Assembly (NCBI GenBank): GCA_025055075.1
Contig: JANWYV010000020.1
Location: 62,001-126,000, forward strand
DNA length: 64,000 nucleotides
Direction: 5' to 3'
Source of the DNA: Blastocatellia bacterium
GTDB lineage: Bacteria; Acidobacteriota; Blastocatellia; HR10
In this document: in pieces, positions 46,718 to 56,618 of the stretch
Layout: the number at the start of each line of letters is the position of its first letter
Numbering within the stretch: position 1 is the first letter of the stretch
Notes under the pieces: generated by a model
Seen by the model: only the letters and a program-made list of their open reading frames with translations
Databases searched by the model: none
Told to the model about the DNA's origin: nothing
Made by a program: the position numbers and the translations under genes

Positions 46718-48289
46718 CTATTCTTTGAAGCGGCGGGGATTGATCCCGTACTTTTTGACCTTGTAGCCGAGGATGCGCTTAGTGGTATTGAGCAAACGTG
46801 CCGCCCGCGAGATGTTTCCTCGCGCTGTCTTCAAGGCATCCAGGATCAGATCCTTCTCATACGCGGCCACAGCTTCGCTCAGGGAGAGGCGCGGGACCGT
46901 TCCCGAAGCCTCGGCCGTTTGAAGCGTGGGCGGCAGATGATGGCTATGGATCACGTTCCCCTCGCAAACGAGGACCGCGCGCTCGATGCAATTCTCCAGC
47001 TCGCGGACATTCCCCGGCCAGTGGTAGCTCATGAGCATATCAATGGCTGGCGTCGAGATGCGTCGAATGTCCTTGCCGTGCAGGCGCGCGTACTTCTCGA
47101 GAAAATGATCGGCCAGAAGTGGAATATCCGATTTTCGCTCCCGCAGCGGCGGCAGGTAGATCGCGAAGACGTTCAGGCGATAATAGAGGTCCTCGCGGAA
47201 TGCCCCCTCGCGCATCGCTTGCTCCAGATCGCGATTCGTAGCCGCGATCAGCCGCACGTCCACCTTGATCGTCTCCGTCCCGCCGAGCCGCTCGAATTCT
47301 CGCTCCTGCAACACGCGCAGGAGCTTGACCTGTACTGAGAGGGGGAGGTCGCCGACCTCGTCCAAAAAGAGCGTCCCGCGATCGGCCAGCTCGAATCGTC
47401 CTTTCTTTCGTGCATACGCTCCCGTGAAGGCCCCTTTCTCATACCCGAACAGCTCGGCCTCAATGAGGCTCTCCGGCAAAGCGGCGCAACTGACTTTGAT
47501 GAACGGCTGATCGGCCCGCAGCGAATTGTAATGGATCGCCCGCGCGATCAACTCCTTTCCCGTTCCTGACTCTCCACGAATGAGGACCGTCGTATTCGTC
47601 CGAGCGACCTGCGCGACCTGAGCGTAAACCTCCTGCATCGGCCGACTCGTGCCGATGATGTTGCTGAAGTCATAGCGCTCCTTGAGTTCTCGGCGCAAGG
47701 CGAGGTTCTCGTCCAACAGGCGGCGCTTCTCCGCTTCGATGAGCTGGTTCACCTTCACAGCCTGCGCCACCATGGAGCCGACGATACTGAAGAACTTCGT
47801 GGCTTGATCGTAATCCCGATCCGGACGATAGGGCAGCACGATGCCCATGGCGCCGATGGTGTGCTGATCCACGGAGACGGGCACGCAGATGAAGGTCAAT
47901 TCTTCGCGAGATGCCTTGAGCACACCCGTGCGATTCAGGAAGAGGGGTTCTTGGCTCGCCTTTGGGACGACAATGGGCTTGCCGCTTTCGACCACGCGTC
48001 CGATGATCCCCTCACCCACTCGATAGCGCCCGCGCTGCTGCGCCTCGCGCGTCAACCCCACCGAGACCTCGATCGCCACCTCATCGCCCCCTTCCTCAAA
48101 GAGGGCGATCACGCCGGAGACGACGCCGTGATTCTCCTCCAAGATCTCCAGCACCCGCAGTAACGCCTGCCGCAAGTTGAGCGTCGTCCCCAATGTCTGA
48201 CTGATGTTGAGCAGCGTCGCCAGCTTCTGTACCTCTTGATTCACGTCGCCTCTCATGGTCACTTCGTTATGTTGTGAGTGATAGTCCAT
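46718..48289 (-). CDS. NifA-like sigma-54 activator with GAF domain
   Basis: A 523-residue enhancer-binding protein: N-terminal GAF sensor (about 20-180), AAA+ domain and C-terminal Fis-type helix-turn-helix (about 475-523). Walker A is GESGTGKE (239-246), the sigma-54 contact loop GAFTGA (286-291) is intact and Walker B is LFLDE (307-311). The domain order is that of NifA, but no nitrogenase gene is in the window; glnA is 8 kb away. MDYHS at 48289 has GAGAGGA close upstream; MRGDV at 48256 is an alternative. Its ligand is unknown. Confidence 0.9.
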   Translation of the reverse strand: MDYHSQHNEVTMRGDVNQEVQKLATLLNISQTLGTTLNLRQALLRVLEILEENHGVVSGVIALFEEGGDEVAIEVSVGLTREAQQRGRYRVGEGIIGRVVESGKPIVVPKASQEPLFLNRTGVLKASREELTFICVPVSVDQHTIGAMGIVLPYRPDRDYDQATKFFSIVGSMVAQAVKVNQLIEAEKRRLLDENLALRRELKERYDFSNIIGTSRPMQEVYAQVAQVARTNTTVLIRGESGTGKELIARAIHYNSLRADQPFIKVSCAALPESLIEAELFGYEKGAFTGAYARKKGRFELADRGTLFLDEVGDLPLSVQVKLLRVLQEREFERLGGTETIKVDVRLIAATNRDLEQAMREGAFREDLYYRLNVFAIYLPPLRERKSDIPLLADHFLEKYARLHGKDIRRISTPAIDMLMSYHWPGNVRELENCIERAVLVCEGNVIHSHHLPPTLQTAEASGTVPRLSLSEAVAAYEKDLILDALKTARGNISRAARLLNTTKRILGYKVKKYGINPRRFKE

Positions 48290-48337
48290 TTCCTCTCAAA
48301 AAGCAAGGCACCACGCCTCAGAAACGCACGACAGTGA

Positions 48338-48365
48338 TTGCCAGGACGAAAATTCATGCTAAAAT
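48338..48365 (+). promoter_or_regulatory. Promoter of ClpP-like gene
   Basis: TTGCCA (48338-48343), 16-nt spacer and an extended -10, TGCTAAAAT (TAAAAT at 48360-48365). GGAGGTGA follows before the ATG. Confidence 0.68.
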
Positions 48366-48386
48366 TGCAGAGCGGGAGGTGAGACT

Positions 48387-49010
48387 ATGCACTTCGTGCC
48401 GATTGTTGTGGAGACGACGAGTCGCGGGGAACGCGCTTACGATATCTACTCTCGCCTCTTGAAAGAGCGCATCGTCTTTCTCGGAACACCGATTGACGAT
48501 CAGGTGGCCAACCTGATCATCGCCCAATTGCTTTATTTGGAGGCGGAGGATCCGGATCGGGATATCAATCTCTACATCAATAGTCCTGGCGGCTCCCTCA
48601 CCGCAGGTCTTGCCATCTACGATACGATGCAATTCATTCGCCCTGACGTAGCCACGATCTGCACGGGAGAGGCAGAGGCCATTGCCGCTTTGCTCTTGGC
48701 GGCCGGGACGCCAGGAAAGCGGTATGCGCTCCCCAGCTCTCGGATCGTGATCTATCAACCGTACATCTATGGCGTTTCGGGCCAGGCCACCGATATCCGC
48801 ATTCATGCTGAGGAGCTGATGCGCTTGCGCCGCTTGATCAGTTCGCTCCTGGCCAAACACACGGGGCGCTCGATCGAGCAGATCGAGCGGGATGTGGAGC
48901 GCGATTTCATCCTCACGGCCGATCAAGCCGTTGCCTACGGCTTGATCGACAAGGTCCTGCACCGGCGCGAAGTCCCCGAGGAGGAAACAATTTCGATGAC
49001 GCGCTCGTGA
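48387..49010 (+). CDS. ClpP-like protein lacking catalytic Ser and His
   Basis: A 207-residue protein of full ClpP length and fold: [33 protein letters not shown] and [13 protein letters not shown] match ClpP closely. At the nucleophile position (GQAASMG in Escherichia coli) it reads GEAEAIA, giving Ala98, and at the catalytic His (MIHQP) it reads VIYQP, giving Tyr123. The Asp (ERD, D173) remains. It therefore cannot cut peptides by the known mechanism and resembles ClpR subunits of cyanobacteria and plastids, which join mixed rings with active ClpP. No clpX or active clpP is in the window. It has its own promoter. Confidence 0.9.
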   Translation: MHFVPIVVETTSRGERAYDIYSRLLKERIVFLGTPIDDQVANLIIAQLLYLEAEDPDRDINLYINSPGGSLTAGLAIYDTMQFIRPDVATICTGEAEAIAALLLAAGTPGKRYALPSSRIVIYQPYIYGVSGQATDIRIHAEELMRLRRLISSLLAKHTGRSIEQIERDVERDFILTADQAVAYGLIDKVLHRREVPEEETISMTRS

Positions 49011-49024
49011 TTTCGTGCTAAGAT
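48996..49024 (+). promoter_or_regulatory. Promoter of second HU gene
   Basis: ATGACG (48996-49001), 17-nt spacer, TAAGAT (49019-49024) with extended TG one base before. It overlaps the end of the ClpP-like gene. Confidence 0.55.
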
Positions 49025-49068
49025 AAGGGCGTCCGTGTAGTGAGCATCTCACGCGTGAGGAGGAAGAT

Positions 49069-49368
49069 ATGGCGAAAAAGGGACTGACGAAAGCTGAATT
49101 GGTGGGACATCTGGCTGAGAAGCTTGGAGTGAATCGAGCGACGGCGCGAGGTTTCCTCGACGAGCTCTCGACGCTCGTGGCCAAAGAGGTGAAAAAGGCG
49201 GGCGTCTTTGCCTTGCCGGGACTTGGGAAATTCGTTCTCTCCAAACGGAAAGCCCGAATGGGTCGCAACCCTCGAACTGGCGAACCCATCAAGATCCCGG
49301 CCAAGACGGTCCTGAAATTCCGGATCGCAAGGGCGCTGAAGAACTCCGTTCTCCCGGCGAAGAAGTGA
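49069..49368 (+). CDS. HU family DNA-binding protein
   Basis: A 99-residue HU protein: GLTKAELVGHLAEKLGV, the GLGKFVLSKRKARMGRNPRTG arm and a basic C-terminus. It carries a short Lys-rich start and tail. It differs clearly from the 22648 paralogue, so the two may form homodimers or a heterodimer. GAGGAGGAAG precedes the ATG and a terminator follows. Confidence 0.93.
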   Translation: MAKKGLTKAELVGHLAEKLGVNRATARGFLDELSTLVAKEVKKAGVFALPGLGKFVLSKRKARMGRNPRTGEPIKIPAKTVLKFRIARALKNSVLPAKK

Positions 49369-49390
49369 CGTTGCCTGACGCCTTGCAATG

Positions 49391-49426
49391 AAGGCGCGTG
49401 GGAGATCTCTACTCCACGCGCCTTTT
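49391..49426 (+). terminator. Intrinsic terminator after HU gene
   Basis: An 11-bp stem (49391-49401 with 49414-49424) with a 12-nt loop, ending in TTTT. It lies between the convergent HU and copper ATPase genes. Confidence 0.8.
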
Positions 49427-49467
49427 GGTTTTCGATAGCCTTCCCGGCCCACGAGGGGATCTCGGCT

Positions 49468-51930
49468 TCAGAGAACGAGCCGACGCAAGCGCAGGGCATT
49501 CGCAATGACTGAGACCGAGCTGAATGTCATCGCGGCCGCCGCGATCATCGGGCTCAAGAGCAGACCGAAGACCGGATAGAAGACGCCAGCGGCGATCGGC
49601 ACGCCGAGGAGATTGTACACAAAGGCGAAGAAGAGATTTTGCCGGATATTGCGCATCGTCGCGCGGCTCAATCGTCGGGCCCGCACAATTCCGCGCAGGT
49701 CGCCCTTCACCAAGACTATGGCAGCGCTCTCGATGGCGACGTCTGTGCCCGTCCCCATCGCGATCCCCACATCCGCTTCGGCCAACGCCGGAGCGTCATT
49801 GATGCCATCCCCGGCCATGGCTACTCGGCGTCCCTCCGCTTTCAAGCGCCTCACCACTTCGGCTTTCTCGTCCGGCAAGACCTCAGCAATCACCTCATCG
49901 AGACCGAGCTCGCGAGCTACTGCTTCGGCCGTCTGGCGATGATCGCCGGTGACCATCACAATCCGCAACTTCTCCCGATGCAAGGCCGTGATGGCCTCGC
50001 GCGCTGAAGCCTTGAGGGGGTCGGTGATCCCTAAGAGTCCGACGAGCGTTCCATCCACAATGACGAACAGGACCGTTTGTCCAATGCGCCGCATCGCCTC
50101 CACTTGCGGGCGCACCATATCAACTTCGGTCTCCAAACCGAGGTCCACGGCTCCCTTCTCGCTGCCGACCATGACCGTGTGTCCCTCGACATTTCCCATC
50201 GCCCCCTTCCCGGGAGATGAACGAAAATCTCTCACGTGAGCCAGGGAGATCCCACGTTGCTCGGCGGCTTCCAAGAGCGCGCGCGCCAGAGGATGCTCGC
50301 TCCCTCGCTCAAGACTCGCGGCGAAGCGCAATATCTCAGCCTCAGTCAACTCCGCCAACGCGACGATGGAGACCAGGCGCGGTCTCCCTTCCGTGAGCGT
50401 CCCCGTCTTATCAATGACGAGCGTGTCCACACGTTCTAGCAGTTCCAGCGCTTCGGCATTCCGCATGAGCACGCCCGCCATCGCCCCTCGCCCCGTTCCT
50501 ACCATGATTGCCATTGGCGTAGCCAATCCCAAGGCGCACGGACAAGCGATGATCAGCACAGCGACGGCGTTCACCAACGCGTGGACCATGCGCGGTTCCG
50601 GCCCAATGAGGCCCCAGATCACAAAGGTGACTGCGGCGATGAACACGACGGCTGGGACGAAGTATGCCGACACGCGATCGGCCAACCGTTGAATCGGCGC
50701 GCGGCTCCGCTGCGCCTCGCTCACTAACTGCACGATCTGCTGCAGCAGCGTCTCGCGACCGACGCGTTCGGCGCGCATGATGAAGCTGCCCGTCCCATTC
50801 ACTGTCCCCCCGATGACCCAATGGCCCGGTCCCTTCTCGACCGGCATCGGCTCGCCCGTCACCATGGATTCGTCCACGAAGCTGGAACCTTCGAGCACGA
50901 GGCCATCCACGGGGATGCGTTCTCCCGGACGAACCCGAAGGCGATCGCCCACGCGCACGCGTTCGAGCGGGACGTCCTCTTCCTCTCCGCTTTCGTGGAT
51001 CACGCGCGCCGTCTTAGGCACTAACCCCAACAACATCCGGATCGCACTGCCCGTACGCTGACGAGCGCGCAGCTCCAACACTTGCCCAAGGAGAACGAGC
51101 GTCGTGATCACAGCCGCCGCTTCGAAATATACGGCGACTTCACCGTGCGGACCGCGGAATGAGGGGGGAAAGATCCCCGGAAGGAGCGCAGCGATCACGC
51201 TGTAGAGATACGCCGTTCCCGTGCCCAAAGCGATGAGCGTGAACATGTTCCAGCGCCGATTCCGCACTGAGGCCCACGCGCGTTGAAAGAAGGGCCATCC
51301 TCCCCAGAGCACAACGGGCGTCGCTAGAACGAGTTGAACCGCGATCGCCCGACGGACCGAGAGGCCGGGAATTCCACCGATCATCTCCGACATCGCCAGC
51401 AAGAGGATCGGCGCTGTCAGCATGGCGCTGAACCAAAATCGGCGGCTCATGTCTTTGAGTTCCGGGCTGGGAGCTTCCTCACCGATCGCCATCTTCGGCT
51501 CCAGCGCCATCCCGCAGATCGGACACGCTTCGGGCTCGCGGCGCATGACCTCCGGATGCATCGGGCAGGTGTACTCCCAAGTCGCTGCGATGCTGGAGAA
51601 TGCTTCCAGAGTCATCCCACACTCCGGACAGGCTCCGGGCTGCGCTTGTCGCACGTCCGCATGCATGGGACAGGTGTATGCATTTCCTCCCACGCGAAGC
51701 GGCTCTGGCCGTCTTCGAATGACTTTGAGGGCGATGGGAGGGCCAGCCGACGCCACATAGCGCTCCGGCTCCGCGCGAAACCGCTCCCAGCAATGCTGGC
51801 AGCAGAAGAAGTACGTCCGCCCCGCATACTCCTGAGAACCCGCCGCCTGCTCCGGATTCACCCGCATGCCGCAGACCGGGTCTCTCGCAACGGCTTCAGA
51901 TCCGCGACCCGAACCCATCACTTCGTGCAT
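49468..51930 (-). CDS. copA: Copper-type P1B ATPase with YHS and two CPMH domains
   Basis: An 820-residue heavy-metal pump. The N-terminus has a YHS domain (DPVCGM, 17-22, with later FFCCQHC), then two heavy-metal-binding domains of the YTCPMH...CPxCGM type (85-107 and 120-143), instead of the usual HMA domain. The ion channel motif is CPC (463-465), the phosphorylated Asp is D507 in DKTGT, and TGE and GDGINDAP are present. CPC fits Cu(I)/Ag(I) export. GAAAGGAGGGAG precedes ATG 51930. It is the last gene of the metal cluster. Confidence 0.93.
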   Translation of the reverse strand: MHEVMGSGRGSEAVARDPVCGMRVNPEQAAGSQEYAGRTYFFCCQHCWERFRAEPERYVASAGPPIALKVIRRRPEPLRVGGNAYTCPMHADVRQAQPGACPECGMTLEAFSSIAATWEYTCPMHPEVMRREPEACPICGMALEPKMAIGEEAPSPELKDMSRRFWFSAMLTAPILLLAMSEMIGGIPGLSVRRAIAVQLVLATPVVLWGGWPFFQRAWASVRNRRWNMFTLIALGTGTAYLYSVIAALLPGIFPPSFRGPHGEVAVYFEAAAVITTLVLLGQVLELRARQRTGSAIRMLLGLVPKTARVIHESGEEEDVPLERVRVGDRLRVRPGERIPVDGLVLEGSSFVDESMVTGEPMPVEKGPGHWVIGGTVNGTGSFIMRAERVGRETLLQQIVQLVSEAQRSRAPIQRLADRVSAYFVPAVVFIAAVTFVIWGLIGPEPRMVHALVNAVAVLIIACPCALGLATPMAIMVGTGRGAMAGVLMRNAEALELLERVDTLVIDKTGTLTEGRPRLVSIVALAELTEAEILRFAASLERGSEHPLARALLEAAEQRGISLAHVRDFRSSPGKGAMGNVEGHTVMVGSEKGAVDLGLETEVDMVRPQVEAMRRIGQTVLFVIVDGTLVGLLGITDPLKASAREAITALHREKLRIVMVTGDHRQTAEAVARELGLDEVIAEVLPDEKAEVVRRLKAEGRRVAMAGDGINDAPALAEADVGIAMGTGTDVAIESAAIVLVKGDLRGIVRARRLSRATMRNIRQNLFFAFVYNLLGVPIAAGVFYPVFGLLLSPMIAAAAMTFSSVSVIANALRLRRLVL

Positions 51931-52082
51931 GCTCCCTCCTTTCGCTCCCACCTCATCGGGCGAAGGCTATAATTTTCCCCGCCCCTCCGACGAGGAGCAA
52001 CCGAAAAGCGCGATCTCGGAGCGATCCCCCTACCGCTCGGCGCGATCGCTCAGCCGAGATCTTCCCGAAAGCCGTCGAACGT

Positions 52083-52472
52083 CTATGATCCGACGCGCTC
52101 GACGCGCTTCACGTGGATGCCCGTGAGGCCTCCCTTGCTATAGATCACTCCAGTTACCTTCACCCTCTCAGCGATGAAGTCGCGCAACTTCGCGTTGGGA
52201 TTGGAGTGGTCCACGGGGAGCGAGAGGTACACCCGCCCCGTCTTCTCCTCCAAGATGGCGAGGGGGATCCCCTGCCGCACGCAATACTCGGCGCATCGGC
52301 GATGCGCCTTCCCCGTCGAGCCGTGGCTGAGATAGCACACGGGATCAATCACCTCGCCGACGATCGTCGTCTCGCGGCTTGTCCCCTGTCTCGAATGCGC
52401 GTGCTGTCCCCACGCATTCACGCCGACGATCATCGCGGTGCTGAAAAGTAGCAACGCCAGTGTCGTCTTCAT
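52083..52472 (-). CDS. Exported Cys-containing protein of metal cluster
   Basis: A 129-residue protein with a signal peptide (about 1-22). The mature part starts His-rich (QHAHS), then has DPVCYLSHG and CAEYCVRQG, three cysteines that could bind metal, and a strand-rich end. I do not recognise a named family; small proteins of this look occur near copper genes. GGGAGGGAGGAG precedes the ATG. It lies between the duplicated-domain protein and CopA. Confidence 0.75.
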   Translation of the reverse strand: MKTTLALLLFSTAMIVGVNAWGQHAHSRQGTSRETTIVGEVIDPVCYLSHGSTGKAHRRCAEYCVRQGIPLAILEEKTGRVYLSLPVDHSNPNAKLRDFIAERVKVTGVIYSKGGLTGIHVKRVERVGS

Positions 52473-52535
52473 CTCCTCCCTCCCATCCAGAAGAAATACC
52501 GACGCGCGCTCGCGAAGGCGAACAACGGCTCTCCA

Positions 52536-53342
52536 TCACCGGCCCTCCTCGCCGACGCGAGGAACTATTCGATAGACCTTCCCCCACACGAAGTCATACA
52601 CTTCGTCCGGCAAGCTCGCCTTCAGGTCGAACACATACGCGCGCGTCGGCCCACCGAACTCGGGTTCGTACGTCACAATCTCCAAGAGATACGGACCGAA
52701 GCGTCCCACGCGCTGAATATCCGACCACCGCCAGGAGCGCGAATCCCGAGGACGATCGCGCGAATCGTAGACGATTCGATCGGCGTAGACGCGAATCGTC
52801 CCTTGGCATCCGCCCAAACGATGGCGATGGCGCGCTGGGAATTCGTGAAGTGACTTCTCTTCAACAACGACGAAGCTCGTCGCCAGAGGTCGCGAGATGT
52901 GCGCTAACAAGAACGCGCTCACTTCCTCTGGGATCTCCGAAAGCGTCGTGAATCGAAAGACTCGATCTCGTCCTAACGTCCACCAGTGAGCCTCATACGT
53001 ATGGAGGGTGATCTCTCGGCGAGAGGCGAGCACGATCAGGCGAACGTCCTCGAATGCCCAACGTCGCGCATGCTCAGAATGGGCAGTCCGATATTCGATG
53101 CCCTCGGAGGTGAGGATCAACTCTCCCTGACATGAACGCATCGCGTGATCATGCCGGGCGGGAAGGCGGAATTCCTGACTGCTTCCTGCTGCCGCGCGTC
53201 CCATCAGTAAGAGCGCGACGACAGCGATCATTCGCCACCGAGAACATAAGGCTCCCACCTCTCCGAAGACATAGAAGGGACGAACGAAGGATCGCCTTCT
53301 CTTCATCGCGAACGAGAGATGACCACTCCGCATCATGCTCAT
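52536..53342 (-). CDS. Exported protein with two tandem PH-like repeats
   Basis: A 268-residue protein with a membrane/signal segment at about 37-52. The rest is a tandem duplication: residues 58-150 and 167-258 align over PARHxHxxxxCQGxI, a Y-x-S-rich strand, RxWxxxDI and a TYE strand. The PH-like fold is inferred from the strand/final-helix pattern. The ATG at 53342 overlaps the CusA-like stop (ATGA), so it is translated with the pump. No catalytic motif is seen; each repeat has one Cys and two His that could hold metal. Confidence 0.78.
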   Translation of the reverse strand: MSMMRSGHLSFAMKRRRSFVRPFYVFGEVGALCSRWRMIAVVALLLMGRAAAGSSQEFRLPARHDHAMRSCQGELILTSEGIEYRTAHSEHARRWAFEDVRLIVLASRREITLHTYEAHWWTLGRDRVFRFTTLSEIPEEVSAFLLAHISRPLATSFVVVEEKSLHEFPARHRHRLGGCQGTIRVYADRIVYDSRDRPRDSRSWRWSDIQRVGRFGPYLLEIVTYEPEFGGPTRAYVFDLKASLPDEVYDFVWGKVYRIVPRVGEEGR

Positions 53343-56300
53343 CCCTCCTTCTTCACATGGAAATGCCATCGCCAGAGGAAATAGATCGCCGGATACACGA
53401 CCAACTCCATGACGAACGAGGTCAGGATCCCCCCGATCATGGGGGCAGCGATGCGCTTCATCACGTCGGCTCCCGTCCCCGTAGACCACATGATGGGGAG
53501 CAAGGCGATGAATGTCGTCGCCACGGTCATGAACTTCGGCCGCAACCGCTTCACCGCGCCATAGTGAATCGCCTCGCGCAAATGCTCTCGCGTTCGCATG
53601 AGCCCTCGGCGCCGCATCTCCTCATACGCGAGATCGAGATAGAGCAGCATGAAAACTCCCGTCTCCGCATCCACGCCGAGGAGGGCGATCAATCCCACCC
53701 AGACGGCGACGCTCATGTTGTAGTCCAAGAGATGGAGGAACCAGATGGCGCCGACGGCCGAGAATGGAACGGCGAGCATGACGATCATCGTCTTCGCCGT
53801 CGAGCGAGTGTTGAGATAGAGCAACAGGAAGATGAGGAAGAGCGTGACCGGCACGACGAGCTTCAGTCGTTCTTCGACGCGCTGCATGTATTCGTACTGA
53901 CCACTCCAGATGAGCGTATAGCCGGGAGGCAGTGGGACCTTCTCCCGAACGATCCGCTTGGCCTCTTCCACATAGCCACCGATGTCGCGCCCGGAGACAT
54001 CTACATAGACGTAACCACTCAAGCGGCCATTCTCATCGCGAATCATGCCGGGCCCAGACAGGAGCTTGATCTCGGCGATTTGGGCGAGCGGAATTTGCGC
54101 ACCATGAGGAGTGGGCACGAGCACCCGAGCGAGCCGATCGAGCGTGCTGCGATAATCGCGCAAGTAGCGCACGTTGATCGGATATCGTTCCCGTCCCTCG
54201 ACCGTCGTCGTGATATTCTCGCCGCCGATGGCGGACATGATGACCGTTTGCGCGTCCTCGACCGTCAACCCGTAGCGAGCCAACTCCTCGCGCTTCAGCG
54301 CGAAGTCGAGGAAGTACCCTCCGACCGTCCGTTCGGCGAAGACGCTCGTCGTGCCGGGGACATCCCGGAGCACCCTCTCGATGCGCTGACCGATCTCCTG
54401 AATGACGTTCAGATCGGGGCCGAGGATTTTGATCCCCACTGGCGTGCGCACCCCCGTCGTGAGCATGTCAATGCGCGCTTTGATCGGCATCGTCCAAGCA
54501 TTGACGACGCCCGGAAGCTGCAGCGCTTCGTTCAACCCACCGGGGCCGTAGATCAGCTCCTCAGTGGTCTTCCGATCGGGCCAGATCCGTCGTAAAACGG
54601 CCTGTAGCCACTCGGGCGCCCAGCTCGAATACCACCGAGGCACTTTCGGCCATTGCTCGGGGGGCTTGAGCACGATGACCGTTTCGATCATCGAGAAAGG
54701 AGCTGGATCGGTCGCCGTCTCGGCGCGTCCTGCCTTGCCGAAGACTCGCTCGACTTCGGGGAACGATTTCAAGATCTTGTCCTGTACCTGCAGCAGCTTC
54801 TGCGCCTCCGTCACTGAGATGCCCGGCATCGTCGTCGGCATGTAGAGCAACACGCCTTCATCGAGCGGCGGCATGAACTCCGATCCGAGGCGGAAGAAGA
54901 CGGGGATCGTCAGGAGGACGACGAGGGTCGCGCCGGCGATCGTCGCCCATGGATGTCGCAAGACCCATTCCACGACCGGATGATAAGCGCGCATCAGGAA
55001 TCGGCTGATCGGATGCTTCTCCTCGCGGTGAATTTTTCCGACAAGAAGCGCATTGACGAGCCGACACAGCAAGTGCGGGCGAAAGGCGAATTCCCGCATA
55101 TGCGTGAAGAGCAGCCGAATCGCCGGATCGAGCGTGATCGCGAGCACGGCAGCGATCGCCATGGCGAAGTTCTTCGTGAAGGCGAGCGGTCGGAAGAGCC
55201 GTCCCTCTTGCGCCTCCAGAGCGAAGACCGGCATGAACGAGACAGCGATCACCAAGAGCGTGAAGAAGCTCGGTCGGCCCACTTCCTTCACCGCGCGAAG
55301 GACGACCTCGCGGAAATCACCCGGGCGTCCAGCGGCGTCCCACTGCTCGAGTCGCTTGTGCGTCTGCTCGACGACGACGATTGCAGCATCCACCATCGCG
55401 CCGATGGCGATGGCGATTCCCCCAAGCGACATGATGTTGGCCGTGATCTTCATCCCATACATCGGGATGAATGACAGGATCACGGCGATGGGAATCGTGA
55501 TGATGGGGATGATGGCGCTCGGGATATGCCAGAGGAAGAGGAGGATCACGACGCTCACGATCACCAGCTCTTCGATGAGCGTTCGCTTCAACGTCGCGAT
55601 GGACCGGAGAATCAATTCCGACCGATCGTAGGTCGTGATGATCTTCACCCCTTCCGGGAGACTGCGTTCGATTTCAGCCAGCCGCGCCTTCACGCGCTCG
55701 ATGACCTTCAGCGCGTTCTCGCCATACCGCATGATCACAATGCCGCCGACCGTCTCCCCTTCTCCATCCAGCTCGGCGACGCCGCGACGAATGTCCGGGC
55801 CCAAGGTGACCGTGCCGAGGTGCTTCACAAGGATGGGCGTCCCCGTCTCCGGATTGATCCCTACGACGAGATTCTCGACATCGCGAAGGGAACGGATATA
55901 GCCGCGACCGCGCACCATGTATTCGCGTCCCGAGAACTCGATGAGCCGCCCGCCCACATCGTTGTTCCCCTGACGAATGGCGCGCACGACAGCGTCTAGC
56001 GGGACGCGGTAAGCCAAGAGGGCATTAGGGTCGAGATTCACCTGGTACTGCCGAACGAAGCCGCCAACGGGAGCGACCTCAGCGACACCAGGAACTGCTT
56101 GGAGTTCATAGCGGAGATACCAATCCTGAAGAGCGCGGAGCTCGGCCAAATTCCGTTTTCCCGTCGTATCCACCAAAGCGTACTGGAAAACCCAACCAAT
56201 GGCGGTGGCATCTTTGGCCAATTCCACCTGCACCCCATCGGGCAACTTCGGCAAAATGCTGCTCAGATATTCGAGCGTTCGCGACCGCACCCAATAGATG

Positions 56301-56602
56301 TCCGTCCCGTCCTCGAAGATCACGTACACGTAGGAGTAACCGAAGTCCGAGAATCCTCGAATATCTTTCACTCGCGGCAACCCGAGCAGTGAGCTGATGA
56401 TCGGATAGGTGACCTGATCCTCGATGATGTCCGGACTGCGATCCCACCGGGAATAGATGATCACCTGCGTGTCCGAGAGATCGGGGATAGCATCCAGCGT
56501 GATGTTGCGCATCGCGTGGAAGCCAATGAGCAAAGCGATCCCGATGAGGAAAAGAATGAGAAACCTATTGCGCGCGCAGAATTCGATGACTCTCTCGATC
56601 AT
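53339..56602 (-). CDS. cusA: CusA/CzcA-type RND metal efflux pump
   Basis: A 1,087-residue inner-membrane transporter with two sets of six helices and two periplasmic domains. SRWDRSPDIIEDQVTYP at the start, GAMVDAAIVVVEQTHKRL in TM4 and ARIDMLTTGVRTPVGIKI are CusA features; the Met in RIDMLTTG matches a CusA Cu(I) ligand. MPPLDEGVLLYMPTT and LLGVDAETGVFML are also present. Proton-driven export of Cu(I)/Ag(I) is most likely, but other divalent metals are possible. ATG at 56602 gives the usual MIERVIEFC start, 16 nt after the CusB-like stop. Confidence 0.94.
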   Translation of the reverse strand: MIERVIEFCARNRFLILFLIGIALLIGFHAMRNITLDAIPDLSDTQVIIYSRWDRSPDIIEDQVTYPIISSLLGLPRVKDIRGFSDFGYSYVYVIFEDGTDIYWVRSRTLEYLSSILPKLPDGVQVELAKDATAIGWVFQYALVDTTGKRNLAELRALQDWYLRYELQAVPGVAEVAPVGGFVRQYQVNLDPNALLAYRVPLDAVVRAIRQGNNDVGGRLIEFSGREYMVRGRGYIRSLRDVENLVVGINPETGTPILVKHLGTVTLGPDIRRGVAELDGEGETVGGIVIMRYGENALKVIERVKARLAEIERSLPEGVKIITTYDRSELILRSIATLKRTLIEELVIVSVVILLFLWHIPSAIIPIITIPIAVILSFIPMYGMKITANIMSLGGIAIAIGAMVDAAIVVVEQTHKRLEQWDAAGRPGDFREVVLRAVKEVGRPSFFTLLVIAVSFMPVFALEAQEGRLFRPLAFTKNFAMAIAAVLAITLDPAIRLLFTHMREFAFRPHLLCRLVNALLVGKIHREEKHPISRFLMRAYHPVVEWVLRHPWATIAGATLVVLLTIPVFFRLGSEFMPPLDEGVLLYMPTTMPGISVTEAQKLLQVQDKILKSFPEVERVFGKAGRAETATDPAPFSMIETVIVLKPPEQWPKVPRWYSSWAPEWLQAVLRRIWPDRKTTEELIYGPGGLNEALQLPGVVNAWTMPIKARIDMLTTGVRTPVGIKILGPDLNVIQEIGQRIERVLRDVPGTTSVFAERTVGGYFLDFALKREELARYGLTVEDAQTVIMSAIGGENITTTVEGRERYPINVRYLRDYRSTLDRLARVLVPTPHGAQIPLAQIAEIKLLSGPGMIRDENGRLSGYVYVDVSGRDIGGYVEEAKRIVREKVPLPPGYTLIWSGQYEYMQRVEERLKLVVPVTLFLIFLLLYLNTRSTAKTMIVMLAVPFSAVGAIWFLHLLDYNMSVAVWVGLIALLGVDAETGVFMLLYLDLAYEEMRRRGLMRTREHLREAIHYGAVKRLRPKFMTVATTFIALLPIMWSTGTGADVMKRIAAPMIGGILTSFVMELVVYPAIYFLWRWHFHVKKEG

Positions 56603-56618
56603 CGTCGCGTCTCCGAGT

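Noticed and set aside
48305-48330. GG...GC pattern upstream of the NifA-like gene
   Set aside because: GG-GC spacing is several nt too short for a sigma-54 promoter.
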